From contig BFEA01000591.1 in assembly GCA_003427395.1 (NCBI GenBank), positions 619,251-651,262 on the forward strand: a DNA stretch of 32,012 nt, read 5' to 3'. The DNA is from Chara braunii. Lineage: Eukaryota; Streptophyta; Charophyceae; Charales; Characeae. The translations under genes were made by a program, and so were the position numbers. Of the stretch, positions 1-8,751 are shown in pieces. Position 1 is the first letter of the stretch. The number at the start of each line of letters is the position of its first letter. Below the pieces are notes generated by a model. It was not told where the DNA came from. It did not search any database and saw only the letters and a list, made by a program, of their open reading frames with translations.

Positions 1-39
<39 letters not shown>

Positions 40-84
40 AAAGAGAGAGGGAGGGAGGGAGGGGGAGAGAGAGAGAGAGAGAGA
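1..84. repeat. (GA)n microsatellite
   Basis: Almost pure GA dinucleotides with a few GGGA interruptions. The tract runs off the left edge of the window, so its full length is unknown. The pyrimidine-rich array on the same strand begins right after it. Confidence 0.97.
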
Positions 85-99
85 CAGAGATTCCTGCTC

Positions 100-1290
100 C
101 CCCTTCCTCCTCCTCCCCCTCCTTTTTTCTTCTTCTTCTTCTTCTTCTTCTTCTCCTTCTTCTTCGTCCACCCCTCTCCTTCTCCCCGGCTGAGGCATAG
201 GCATAAACATGGCGTGTTTTTTTTTTTTCCCATCGTTAATTTCCTCTTCTCCATCTTGTTTGTCTTCTCCTTCTCCTACTTCTTCTCCTCCTCAACTCCT
301 TCGCTCCCTGCTGAGCCATAGTCATAGCCAGAAGCTCTTTTTTTTCATCATAAATCTTTTTCTTCTCCTCCACCTCCTCCCCCTCCTCCCCCTCCTCCTG
401 TCCTTCCCTTCCTGTTGAGCCAGATCCATAGGCATAACGATTTTTTTTTGCCATCTTTAATTTCTTCTTCTTCTTCTTCTTCTTCTTCTTCTTCTTCTTC
501 TTCTTCTTCTCCTCCTCCTCCTCCTCCTCCTCTTCCTCCTCCTACTTCTCCTCCTCCTCTTCCTCCTCCTACTTCTCCTCCTCCTCATCTCCTTTGTTCC
601 CCACTGAGCCATAGCCGTCGCCACAAGTTTTTTTTTTTTCATCTTAAATCTTCTTCTTCTTCTCCCCCTCCTCCCCCTCCTTCTGGCCTTCCCTCCCCGT
701 TGAGCCAGATCAATAGGCATAACATTTTTTTTTTGTCGTCTTTAATTTCTTCTTCTTCTTCTTCTTCTTCTTCTTCTTCTTCTTCTCCTCATCTCGTTTG
801 TTCCCTGCTGAGCCAGAGTCAATCATTACTGATTCATTAGCAATTTTTTTTGCCATATTTAATTTATTCTTCTTCTTCTTCTTCTTCTCCTCCTCCTCCT
901 CCTACCCCTCCTCCTCTGCTTTGCCCCCGCTGAGCCATTGCCAAGCCTTGTCAGCATTCTTCTTCTTCTTCTTTTTCTTCTTCTTCTCCTCCTCCTCCTC
1001 CTCCTCCTCCCCCTCCTCCTCATCTCCTTTGTCCCCCGCTGGGCCAGAGCCATAGCCAGAGGGTTTTTTTTTCGTCATCTTAAATCTTTATCTTATTCTC
1101 TGCACCTCCTCGCCCTCCTCCTGTCCTTCCCTCCCCGCTGAGGCTGACCCATCCATAGCTTTTTTTCTTTTTATTTTTTCGCATCTTAGATATCAACTTC
1201 TTCTTTTTCTTCTTCTTCTTCACCCCCATAGCCAAACTTAAGGTGTCCCGTAGCCACAGCCTCCCACACTTCATCTTTTTTTTTTCCTCC
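100..1290. repeat. Polypyrimidine minisatellite, unit about 105 bp
   Basis: The stretch is mostly TTC, TCC and T runs, but a degenerate longer unit can be followed through it: a GCTGAGCCATAGCCATAGC-like block, a T8-T12 run, CATCTTAAAT, (TTC)n, (TCC)n and a CTTCCCTCCCC end. The GCTGAGCC-like block recurs near 188, 309, 413, 604, 696, 808, 928, 1038 and 1137, with a weaker one near 1240. Spacing is therefore about 92-121 bp, apart from one step of 191 bp where the TTC/TCC part is expanded. The long open frames here encode only poly-Ser, poly-Pro or poly-Arg and are composition artefacts. The array ends about 20 bp before the transposase ATG, so it occupies the place of the promoter and 5' leader. 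Confidence 0.85.
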
Positions 1291-1310
1291 ACATCATTGC
1301 GGGCAACAGC

Positions 1311-3806
1311 ATGGCAGGTGACGGCAGTGGCGGGGTTGGACCATCGAGGCACAGGCGGGGCACTGCTGATGCAGACAAGGGGAAAGGTCAGGTGCCAGAT
1401 GTTGCTGACAAGCCTTCCTCGAGCCAGACAGTGCAATCAACTACAACGACCGTCAACAAGGACGCAACACCAGGCACTGACCCTGCTCTCTTTCAACCCC
1501 AAGATGCTGACGCACATCAGAAGTTGCTAAAGAGGAGTTCAGTGTGGCAGTGGATTGAACAGGGACAAGTGGCATTGTCGGCAGGCCGTGGGGAGTATTG
1601 GCTCAGGTGTCGCCTGTGCTCCACCGTCTTCAGGGGCTCATCGTCCAAGGCGGTTCATCATTTCCTGAAGCCGCAAAAACTATGTCCTTTTCGGACGGGG
1701 GAGATTGTCGATGAGCTTGTGACCAACCAGCGTGGCAAGGTAAAGCCGAGCGACAAGAAAACTAAGTACTTGTTGAAGAATGCTAGGGGACTAGCCAGGT
1801 GTCCAGAGGGGGGTGAGGAGCATGTGGAGAGTGGATCTGATGCTGAGGATCCCTTGTCTGAGCCGATGTCGCCACCTCTCCCGGGGCGGTCTGCTCCACG
1901 GCTAATTGCACACACTCTTGCCACGGAAAGTGGGGATGGGGAGAAGGGTGATGAGAAGACCGGTGAAGCGCGGGGCACTGTCAAACCTGTCATGGCGAAG
2001 CAGACCACAATCAAGAAGTGGCTCAACAATCAAGCTCAGAGGGAGTTGGACATTGCCTGGGCGGAGGCAATGTTCAGGGCGGGCATTCCTTTCAACTTCC
2101 TAAACTTCGCCACCATGCAAGCTCTACACGAAACATACCTGAAGGTTGCAAGTGCAAGGCCAAAGGTCAAGTTGCCTTCCTACAAACACATGCGGACTGT
2201 CATGGTTGATTACATCTACCTGAAGGTGCAGAAAGCAATCAACCNCATGACTGCATGTTGGGACACAACCGGCTGCACATTCATCANCGACGGGTCCACA
2301 GATCGCAAGAACCGACCGGTGATGAATTTCCTTGCANCGGGGGAGAAAGGAGCAGTTCTGGTCACGACAGTGTACATGACGGGGAGGAAGAAGAACGCAG
2401 CAGCATTGGCAAAGTTATGGGAGCAGGTGATGCGTGAGATAGGGCTTGAGCGGATCAACGCGATATGTACAGACAATGCGGAGGTCAACAAGAAGGCGGC
2501 TCAGATCTTAGAGAGGCGGACCAACAAAGATGTCGCGAAGATACCGTGGGTGCCATGCGGAGCGCACTGTTGCAGTTTCTTGCTGAAGGACTTGAGCAAT
2601 TTGCCATGGGTGACGGACACGGTGAAGACGGCAAACACGATTGTCAAATTCATAAGGAACCACCACTCTACGCACGGCCTCATGATGGCTATCGACAACT
2701 CCTTGTCATTGTTGCGTCCAACAGAGGTCCGGTTCAGGTCTGTGTATCAGATGCTGGGTAGGTTGGTTAACAGGGAGGACGTGCTGAAGGATATGGTGGA
2801 TGGGGATTATGGTGCGAGATGCAGGGCACTGAGGTGGTCCTCGGCAAAGCTGCAAAGGAAGGCCGACCTCGTCTATTACTCAGTGAGGTGTGACAGTTGG
2901 TGGGATAAGGTGAAGAAAATTGTGGCCATCATGGAGCCGGTGTTCAGCCTCCTCAAGAGAATGGACAAGGAAGGAGTATCTCCCACCAACCTCGTGGAGT
3001 ACGACGATCTCATTGCACGGAGATTGACAAATGTCGTGCTCACGAAAAAAGAGCGCGAAGACGTGGTGGCGAAGGTGAAGGACCACGTGCAGATGATGCG
3101 GCAGCCAGCACATGCAGCTGCCTTTCTTTTGGATCCACGAAGGAGACAGCCTGGCTGGCTCAACGATCCAGACAGTGCCCTCGTGCAAAATGCAATGCGT
3201 TTCTTGCTGAGGCAGATTGGGGGGACATGGGATTCACAAAAACATATTGACATGTGGGGGTATCTGTGTGAGTTCTTGAGAGAGCCTGTGGAAGGTGAAG
3301 TCAGGAAAGATAAGCATATGTGGACCCCTCTTGCTAGAACGGCAGCCACAGAACGTGCTCCGGCGGATTGGTGGTCGTTGCATGGTGGAGATGTTCCGGA
3401 TTTCCAGGCGATCGCCATCACAGTGCTGGGAATGTGGAGCACAGCAACATCTGCGGAGCGGAACTGGGCATCGATGGACTTTGTCCACTCAAAGAGGAGG
3501 AACAACCTCTCACCGGTGTCCCTGGAGAAACTTGTGTACATTCATTGGAACATGCAGTTGCTTCGTGTTCGAACGAGCAAGGACAATGGCTACGTGGATA
3601 TATGGGGGTCCTTCTTCGAGCCATTGATGGAGCCGACAGAGGAGGACCAATCTCTCGACGATGGAACAACGGAGAAGACGGTGGACGAAGGGGAGGAGGA
3701 AAAGAGGCAAAAGAGGTTGAAGAAGGCTCCGAAAGGACGGATTCCCCGCAACCTGTTGGATGAAGACTCAAGCGGGAGCAGCGAGCTTGAGGATCTGATA
3801 TGGTAG
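1311..3806 (+). CDS. hAT-type transposase (BED finger, DUF659, hAT dimerisation)
   Basis: This 831-codon single-exon frame starts at an ATG just after the pyrimidine array. A plant-type BED zinc finger lies at residues 78-126 (C100-x2-C103, H116/H117, C125) and should bind element ends. A Ser/acidic linker follows (160-225), then a DUF659/RNase H-like core: DGSTDR with D327 at 326-332, CTDNAEVN with D388, and PCGAHCCSFLL at 415-425. The C-terminal hAT dimerisation domain spans about 675-775 and contains SAERNW with E716, the expected third acidic catalytic residue. The order and length match plant hAT transposases, which cut and paste DNA in the nucleus. Three ambiguous bases (2255, 2287, 2337) hit residues 312, 326 and 343, next to the first catalytic Asp. 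No terminal inverted repeats or target-site duplication were found, so a domesticated hAT-derived gene is also possible. The frame ends at a TAG that is probably not the original end of the protein. Confidence 0.93.
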   Translation: MAGDGSGGVGPSRHRRGTADADKGKGQVPDVADKPSSSQTVQSTTTTVNKDATPGTDPALFQPQDADAHQKLLKRSSVWQWIEQGQVALSAGRGEYWLRCRLCSTVFRGSSSKAVHHFLKPQKLCPFRTGEIVDELVTNQRGKVKPSDKKTKYLLKNARGLARCPEGGEEHVESGSDAEDPLSEPMSPPLPGRSAPRLIAHTLATESGDGEKGDEKTGEARGTVKPVMAKQTTIKKWLNNQAQRELDIAWAEAMFRAGIPFNFLNFATMQALHETYLKVASARPKVKLPSYKHMRTVMVDYIYLKVQKAINXMTACWDTTGCTFIXDGSTDRKNRPVMNFLAXGEKGAVLVTTVYMTGRKKNAAALAKLWEQVMREIGLERINAICTDNAEVNKKAAQILERRTNKDVAKIPWVPCGAHCCSFLLKDLSNLPWVTDTVKTANTIVKFIRNHHSTHGLMMAIDNSLSLLRPTEVRFRSVYQMLGRLVNREDVLKDMVDGDYGARCRALRWSSAKLQRKADLVYYSVRCDSWWDKVKKIVAIMEPVFSLLKRMDKEGVSPTNLVEYDDLIARRLTNVVLTKKEREDVVAKVKDHVQMMRQPAHAAAFLLDPRRRQPGWLNDPDSALVQNAMRFLLRQIGGTWDSQKHIDMWGYLCEFLREPVEGEVRKDKHMWTPLARTAATERAPADWWSLHGGDVPDFQAIAITVLGMWSTATSAERNWASMDFVHSKRRNNLSPVSLEKLVYIHWNMQLLRVRTSKDNGYVDIWGSFFEPLMEPTEEDQSLDDGTTEKTVDEGEEEKRQKRLKKAPKGRIPRNLLDEDSSGSSELEDLIW

Positions 3807-4787
3807 GGGAAATGTTGGAATGAGTCTACTTCGGAAGAGAGCAGTGGTGAGGATGATATTGGTGAGGACTCCGACTTCGAGTTGGGGGTTGTGCCAGCGG
3901 TGCCAGCCACAACTTACGTCGGTCGGATGCGTGGGAGGCGAGAGAAGGAGGCAGAGGTGCAGCCTTCAGAACCCGTGGAGAGAATTGACATGGAAATCGA
4001 GTTCTTGATGCTCCATGTCCCTGATGGTGACCGTGATGCGGACGAGGACGAAGCAGATCGGGCAAAGGCTATGGCAGATAGAGATGCTGCCCTTGTTCAG
4101 ATGCAGATGCTTGAGGAGGAGGCTCGGCGTGCTGCTATCCCCACCAAGAGGGAGAGAGAGAGACAAAGCAAACAGATCAGCGAGCCGGAGAAGGAGCATC
4201 AGAAAGAAAAAGATCAGCAGCAAGAAAATGGAAATATGCAGCAAGAGGGAGAGGAGCCCCACGGAGAGCAGCCCCAGCAACACCAAGAGGAAAAAAATCA
4301 GCACCAGGAGGGAGTCGAGCTGTTGGAACATGCCGAAGAGAATATGCAGCGACAAGGAGAGGAGTCGCAGCAACTGCCAGCCATGGTGTATGCACGAAGA
4401 CCCCGGGCACATGCACCGCAACAGCCTGCACCGCCAGAGAAACAGCCGGAACAACAGGAAGTCCAAACACTAGTGCCTGCAGTGGCACACCACACCGGCA
4501 GACCCGCCTACCCTACACAGAATGAGGTTGTGCAGCATGACAACCTTTGGAAAAGTAAGGCAGGGCGAAAGAGGAAAGCTCCGGTCGACGAACACCCGGA
4601 AAAGCCACGCCGTGGTCGTGGGAGGCCCCGCAAGGCTAAGTCGGGGGATGATGTTGCAAAAAAAAAAAAAAAAATTGTCCCGGGCCCCCCGGCAGGGCCC
4701 GCAAATTGCGAGTGGAGGAGGATGACCCTGACTCGGATGAGGGCAATGCGTACTCGTCCGACAACAAGATGAGTGAAAGGGATTCCG

Positions 4788-4792
<5 letters not shown>
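3807..4792 (+). CDS. Acidic, Gln-rich AT-hook tail, in frame with the transposase after a TAG
   Basis: The frame continues without a shift from the TAG at 3804-3806 to 4772. The Ser/Asp/Glu-rich composition just before the stop (DEDSSGSSELED) carries straight on after it (STSEESSGEDDIGEDSDFE). About 250 residues rich in Gln and Glu follow, probably coiled coil, with a basic AT-hook RRGRGRPRK at 4608-4634 that would bind the minor groove of AT-rich DNA. A run of 17 A at 4658-4674 comes next. Past it, the transposase frame becomes an odd Pro/Arg sequence ending at 4772, whereas the frame two bases over reads VEEDDPDSDEGNAYSSD and ends in TGA at 4790-4792. That frame resembles the rest of the tail. 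I see no good ATG near its start, so I read this as the C-terminal part of one protein of about 1,150 residues, broken by the TAG and by homopolymer slippage. A separate gene or a tiny intron is less likely. Confidence 0.7.

Positions 4793-4850
<58 letters not shown>
4791..4850. repeat. (GA)n microsatellite in the 3' region of the transposase gene
   Basis: Sixty bases of pure GA begin at the likely stop codon of the tail reading frame. The flanking 4851-4930 could be 3' UTR. Confidence 0.97.
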
Positions 4851-4854
<4 letters not shown>

Positions 4855-5546
4855 GAACTGCTGCAGATGTTTGACAACTTTGACTTGAAGAAACTTTGAA
4901 TCGGGTGTTGAGCCGCGGCTGTTAAATTGTCTGCCCTTTATCTATTTTATCTTTCTTCTTCTTCTTCTTCTTCTTTACCCTTTTCTTATTTGCATTCTTC
5001 CACCCCATACTGTCGTCTACCTCATCTTCCATAAGGTATGTATGCTGCTGCTTACAGGTCTGCACACCCATGAAATGCACCCTGCAGGGCCTGCACCATA
5101 ACCCCCCCCAGCACCCCCCCCCCCCCCCCCAAAAAAAAAAAAAAAAAAATTCCTGACTTTCAAGTTTTAATGCGGATTCCGACAGATCTCAAGGAGCGCA
5201 GCTGGATGCCGCAATCAAAAAAATAAATAAAAAAATTCTGGGCATTTTTTTGGGGCATCCGGTTTTGCCAGTTCACCCCCTCTGGACCGGTCCGGCACCG
5301 GTTGGACCGGGGAGAAGACAGGCGATCTGGTGGTCTTCAGGGAAGAAGGCGAGAGTGGGGTCATCAAAGGTCTGATTGAGGGTGACGAGATACATACCTG
5401 GTACATGAAGAGAGGTCGGCTATGGTTTTGACAGTCATTTACATTGGGCTTCGAGGGTCGAAGTGGGCCTGTTGCATGAACCAGCCGTAGGAAGGATAGT
5501 CGGCTGGAGCAGGCTGGGCACTAGGCGCCGGACTGAGAAAATCGAC
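4851..5546. other. Non-coding spacer with homopolymer pair and CCGG hairpin
   Basis: No gene is recognised here. It holds a short (TTC)n at about 4954-4975, a C17 run at 5114-5130 directly followed by A19 at 5131-5149, and a 7-bp inverted repeat CCGGTCC 5287-5293 / GGACCGG 5304-5310. The homopolymers are likely assembly-error sites. Confidence 0.6.
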
Positions 5547-5735
5547 TTTGGATATTGTGATGGTATGGCCTACGGGCTTGAACACTGACTCACTACTTTA
5601 TTGTATTGCTCGATATGGATGGTTCCTCGGTGCATTTGTGCTCTCTGCCTGTACACTACTACTTGAACATCTGTGTGATTACGCAACTTGGCTTTTTGTA
5701 TATCATTCTTGCTCATACGTATCGCAGTAGAGTAA
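5547..5735 (+). repeat. Dispersed repeat family A, copy 1 (uninterrupted)
   Basis: This is the longest uninterrupted copy of a repeat also seen at 6135-6210 plus 7160-7287 and at about 9505-9660. Shared blocks include TACGGGCTTG, GACTCA, TTGTATTGCTC, GGTGCATTTG, CATCTGTGTGATT and the start of a TGTATATC stretch. It has no coding potential and no recognisable family. Two of the three copies run directly into an (ATT)n tract, which would suit a retroposon with a microsatellite tail. This copy lacks that tail. Confidence 0.75.
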
Positions 5736-5883
5736 TCAGTTCATACTGATTACGTCCCTGCCCTTTGGACACACCACCTGTTGTTCCTACCGATTGAAAT
5801 GGTCCGATGAAGTGTCTGGACCGCGGTAGTCTCGGGGGTTTGTTGTCGGGGGTGCTGTGAAAAGTTCATTGAACTTCATCATC

Positions 5884-6066
5884 TAAAATAAAGGGAGGAA
5901 ACATGCAGAGAAAGGGAGAAGGAGAAGTGGAAGAAAGAAAAGAGGGAGAAGAAGGAGAAAAAACGATGAGAAAAATGAGAGGAAGTAAAGAAAAGAGAGG
6001 GAGAGACAGACAGACAAAGGCACAAACAGGTACATACACAGAAAGAAACAGACAAACAGATAGACA

Positions 6067-6117
<51 letters not shown>

Positions 6118-6134
6118 GAGAAACAGAGAAAGAG
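5884..6134. repeat. Purine-rich and GACAGACA/(AG)n block
   Basis: Low-complexity GGGAGAAG, GACAGACA and CAAACAG sequence is followed by pure (AG)n at about 6071-6113. The next base after the block belongs to the second family A copy. Similar purine or ACAG blocks sit at 8385-8680 and 9905-10000. Confidence 0.85.
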
Positions 6135-6210
6135 CAACTTTGGATACTGTGCTGGTGTGGCTTACGGGCTTGGACATTGACTCATTACTTCATTGTATTG
6201 CTCTATATGA
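6135..6210 (+). repeat. Dispersed repeat family A, copy 2, left half
   Basis: The sequence matches 5547-5618 from TTGGATA through TTGTATTGCTC and stops at TATATGA. The missing right half resumes at 7160, so an insertion has split this copy. Confidence 0.8.
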
Positions 6211-7159
6211 AACAGGGGAAACCTCACAATCGAAGAAAACCTAACATTTCTTATAGAATGAAAAAGTAAAAGTCAAACTGTTATTTTTTATACAAAAAGA
6301 TAGCGTTTCTAATCGTTTTGCGATAAAGGAGGCAAAAAATCAGGTGAAAAGTCTAGCGTTCCTCAAAATGTGCAAGAAAACCCTTCTTTGCAAAATGTTT
6401 TTATATGACTATAAGTCATTCTCAGTAGATTGGCAAAAAACCAGAGTTCAAATAGGGTAATTTTTAAGGATGACAAGGCAGACTTGAAAGATGTAAAATA
6501 AAACGTGTTTTGGTAAATACTCATTTATAGGACTATAAGTCAGTTTCCGCAGTTAGGTAAAAGTCAAGCTTTGCACAAAATAATTTATAAGACTATAAAT
6601 CACTTTTGAACTTAACAATAAAACCCTTATCAAAAAATATATGTCATTTAAAATAAGAATACAAACAACTTTTGCCTCGGAGACACCTTGAAATTCTTAA
6701 CCAAACACGAGTTTAAAATAAAAATATAGGGGAAAAAATTAAAACAAAAAATATATATATATATATTCGCCCATGTATGGGAAACCATGTTCAAGCGAAC
6801 GTATTCACGAATAGGAGAATATGTTTGCATGTTCGAAAAACCCCCGAATAAATTCATTTTGCTACACATCTTATANGACTATAAACACAATTTTTTTGGA
6901 TAACAAAAAATCAGGATATTTCAGTTTTTGAACCTACGGTGCTTCACCAGGTCAGGATTTTCTACGAAAAAACCCGCTTTTTTCCTCGCCCCCTCCAGTA
7001 GTTCAGAAAAATAAATTTTTTGTTCTTTTTTTTGCGGATGTTTCACTTCACGTAGAATTTTGTTCCTGGAGGAGACCTGAAAAACATTCTATCATAATCT
7101 TGAATAGATTTCGTGTAAACCTAACAATTTGTTTCGTTAGGTTTTCACGAATCCTATGT
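6211..7159. mobile_element. 949-bp AT-rich non-autonomous DNA element in repeat family A
   Basis: The segment interrupts a family A copy. The left flank ends and the right flank starts with TATGA (6206-6210 and 7160-7164), and the uninterrupted copy at about 5610-5625 reads through this point with a single TATGG. This fits an insertion with a 5-bp target duplication. The ends share an imperfect inverted repeat: ACAGGGGAAAC outward on the left against ACATAGGATTC on the right, then GAAAACCTAAC and TAGAATG on both sides. No open frame encodes a transposase, so it would depend on proteins from elsewhere. The hAT gene in this window is not the obvious source, because hAT elements usually make 8-bp duplications. 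One ambiguous base lies at 6876. Confidence 0.7.
6401..6895. repeat. Four copies of a palindromic GACTATAAGTC motif
   Basis: TTATAnGACTATAAGTCA-like blocks lie at 6401-6420, 6525-6546, 6585-6607 and 6871-6895. The core GACT-ATA-AGTC is a palindrome with a 3-nt centre, and the last two copies are degenerate. The first three are spaced 124 and 60 bp apart, close to multiples of 61. They sit inside the AT-rich inserted element and could be protein-binding sites or the remains of a tandem array. Confidence 0.7.
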
Positions 7160-7287
7160 TATGAATGGTTTATCGGTGCATTTGCATTCTCTGCTTGAAC
7201 ACGACTACTTCGACATCTGTGTGATTTCGCAACTCGGTTTTCTGTATATCGTTCACACTCATCTTCCTTGCATCATTGATGGTGATC
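7160..7287 (+). repeat. Dispersed repeat family A, copy 2, right half
   Basis: This continues copy 2 after the insertion, from TATGAATGG through CATCTGTGTGATT and CTGTATATCGTTC, and matches about 5615-5710. It runs directly into the (TTA)n tract at 7288. Confidence 0.8.
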
Positions 7288-7346
<59 letters not shown>

Positions 7347-7359
7347 GTTGTTGTTGTTG
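7288..7359. repeat. (TTA)n then (GTT)n microsatellite
   Basis: Pure TTA triplets to about 7346, then GTT triplets. It follows the 3' end of family A copy 2 without a spacer. Confidence 0.97.
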
Positions 7360-7519
7360 ATTGTTGTGAAAAACCCAGACAGAAAGTTACTTGTTAGATG
7401 TCGTAGTACAGGTAGACTCAGATCTGTGCAGTATCTTCAGTAACCGTGGAAGTGATATCTGATATAATGTCTCGTAACCAGTAGACGAAAAAGGCAGTGT
7501 AGATCATTGGCACAACAGC

Positions 7520-8165
7520 GCTGTAAACAGCGTGGCCAAATGCCACGTAGACAGTAGAGACGGGCGACAACGCCACATCAGCAGGTGACCTGCGCCACAT
7601 CAACAGTGCAGACAAGTGGCCTGCGTCACATCAACAGTGAAGATAAGTGGTCTGCGCCACATCAGCAATGTCGATAGGTGCCCTGTGCCACATCAGTAAA
7701 TGTCGACAGAGTGGCAGGCCACAGCAGCAGTATGGACAAGTGGCATGCGCCACATCAGCAGGTAGACAGCGTGACCATGCCACGTCAGATGTAGAGGCAG
7801 GTGGCATGAGCCACATCAGCACTGTAGACAGCGTGGCCAATGTTACATCAGCTGCAGAGACAGGCGGGAACGCTACAGCAACAGAAACGAGTAGCCTGCG
7901 CGCATCAGCATGTAGACAGCGTGGCCTATGCCATGTTAGCAGGAGACAAGTGGTAGTGCCACAGCACCAGAGATGGATGGTCGGTGCCACATCAGCACTG
8001 CAGACTGATGGTCGGGGCCACAGCATCAGAGCAGATAGGCAGCAGCACCACTTCAGCACGGCAGACAGATGGACTGCGCCACAAAAACAGTGTAGACAGG
8101 TGGCATGCGCGACATCAGCAATGTAGATCAGTGGGATGCACCGCACCAGCAGTGCCTGGCGCACA
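7520..8165. repeat. About 21-copy minisatellite, 30-bp unit with palindromic core
   Basis: A degenerate unit of 26-34 bp (mean about 30) is repeated roughly 21 times. The consensus is close to GTGGCATGCGCCACATCAGC followed by AGTGTAGACAG. The first 14 bases form an inverted repeat (GTGGC...GCCAC, clearest at 7740-7753), so many units could form a small hairpin. The spacers between cores are themselves repetitive, so this is a minisatellite and not a CRISPR array. Open frames across it on both strands are by-products of the repeat. Confidence 0.88.
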
Positions 8166-8384
8166 TGATAGACAACGCCAACATGCTGCCACAGTCCGGT
8201 GTCGTCCGCAGTACCAGCGCACAGCCAGCATCAAGCCGGCGACAAAACAATATAGAAAGACTGGTCTCGGTTCCCCTACCCACAGCCATAAAGATTGACT
8301 CACAACTAAGGGTCTGGACTGTTTACAGTTGCAAACTTCCGCCTGGTCCTGCTCAGTCTGGGTACCTGCGTGCAGAGAAACATA

Positions 8385-8680
8385 CAGACGGGTAGGCAGA
8401 CATAAAGACAACGAAAGACACAGACATACAGACAGACACAGACATTTAAAAAGACACAAACATACAGACAGACACAGACTTACAGACAGACACAGACTAA
8501 CAGACAGACAGACCGACAGACAGCAACAGGCACAGACAGGCACGAACGAGCAGACGGACGAACAGACATAGACATGCAGACAAAGAAACAAACATACAGA
8601 CAGCAACAGATACATAGATACAAAGAAAGGGACTGGGAGAGAGAAGAAGAGGAGACGAAGAGAAAAGAAAGAAAGAAACC
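8385..8680. repeat. Degenerate (ACAG)n and purine-rich tract
   Basis: CAGACAGACACAGACATAC-type sequence continues to about 8630 and then passes into GAGAGAAGAAGAGGAGACG. It is low complexity throughout and has no credible coding capacity. Confidence 0.9.
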
Positions 8681-8726
8681 TACCTGGTCTCCGCCGACTG
8701 CCGACCTTGAGTGCAACGGACATAGT

Positions 8727-8751
8727 TTTATTATTATTATTATTATTATTA
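8727..8751. repeat. (TTA)n microsatellite
   Basis: A short run of about eight TTA triplets. Confidence 0.95.

Noticed and set aside
209-1141. Long open frames rich in Ser, Pro, Leu or Arg on both strands
   Set aside because: They are translations of TTC/TCC repeats; no domain and every frame is open for the same reason.
6201-7159. Helitron call for the AT-rich insertion (TC at the left side, hairpin near the right end)
   Set aside because: There is no CTRR end, and a 5-bp direct duplication flanks the segment, which Helitrons do not make.
7520-8165. CRISPR-like repeat-spacer array
   Set aside because: The spacers are themselves related, unit length varies from 26 to 34 bp, and the window is eukaryotic. 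It is a minisatellite.
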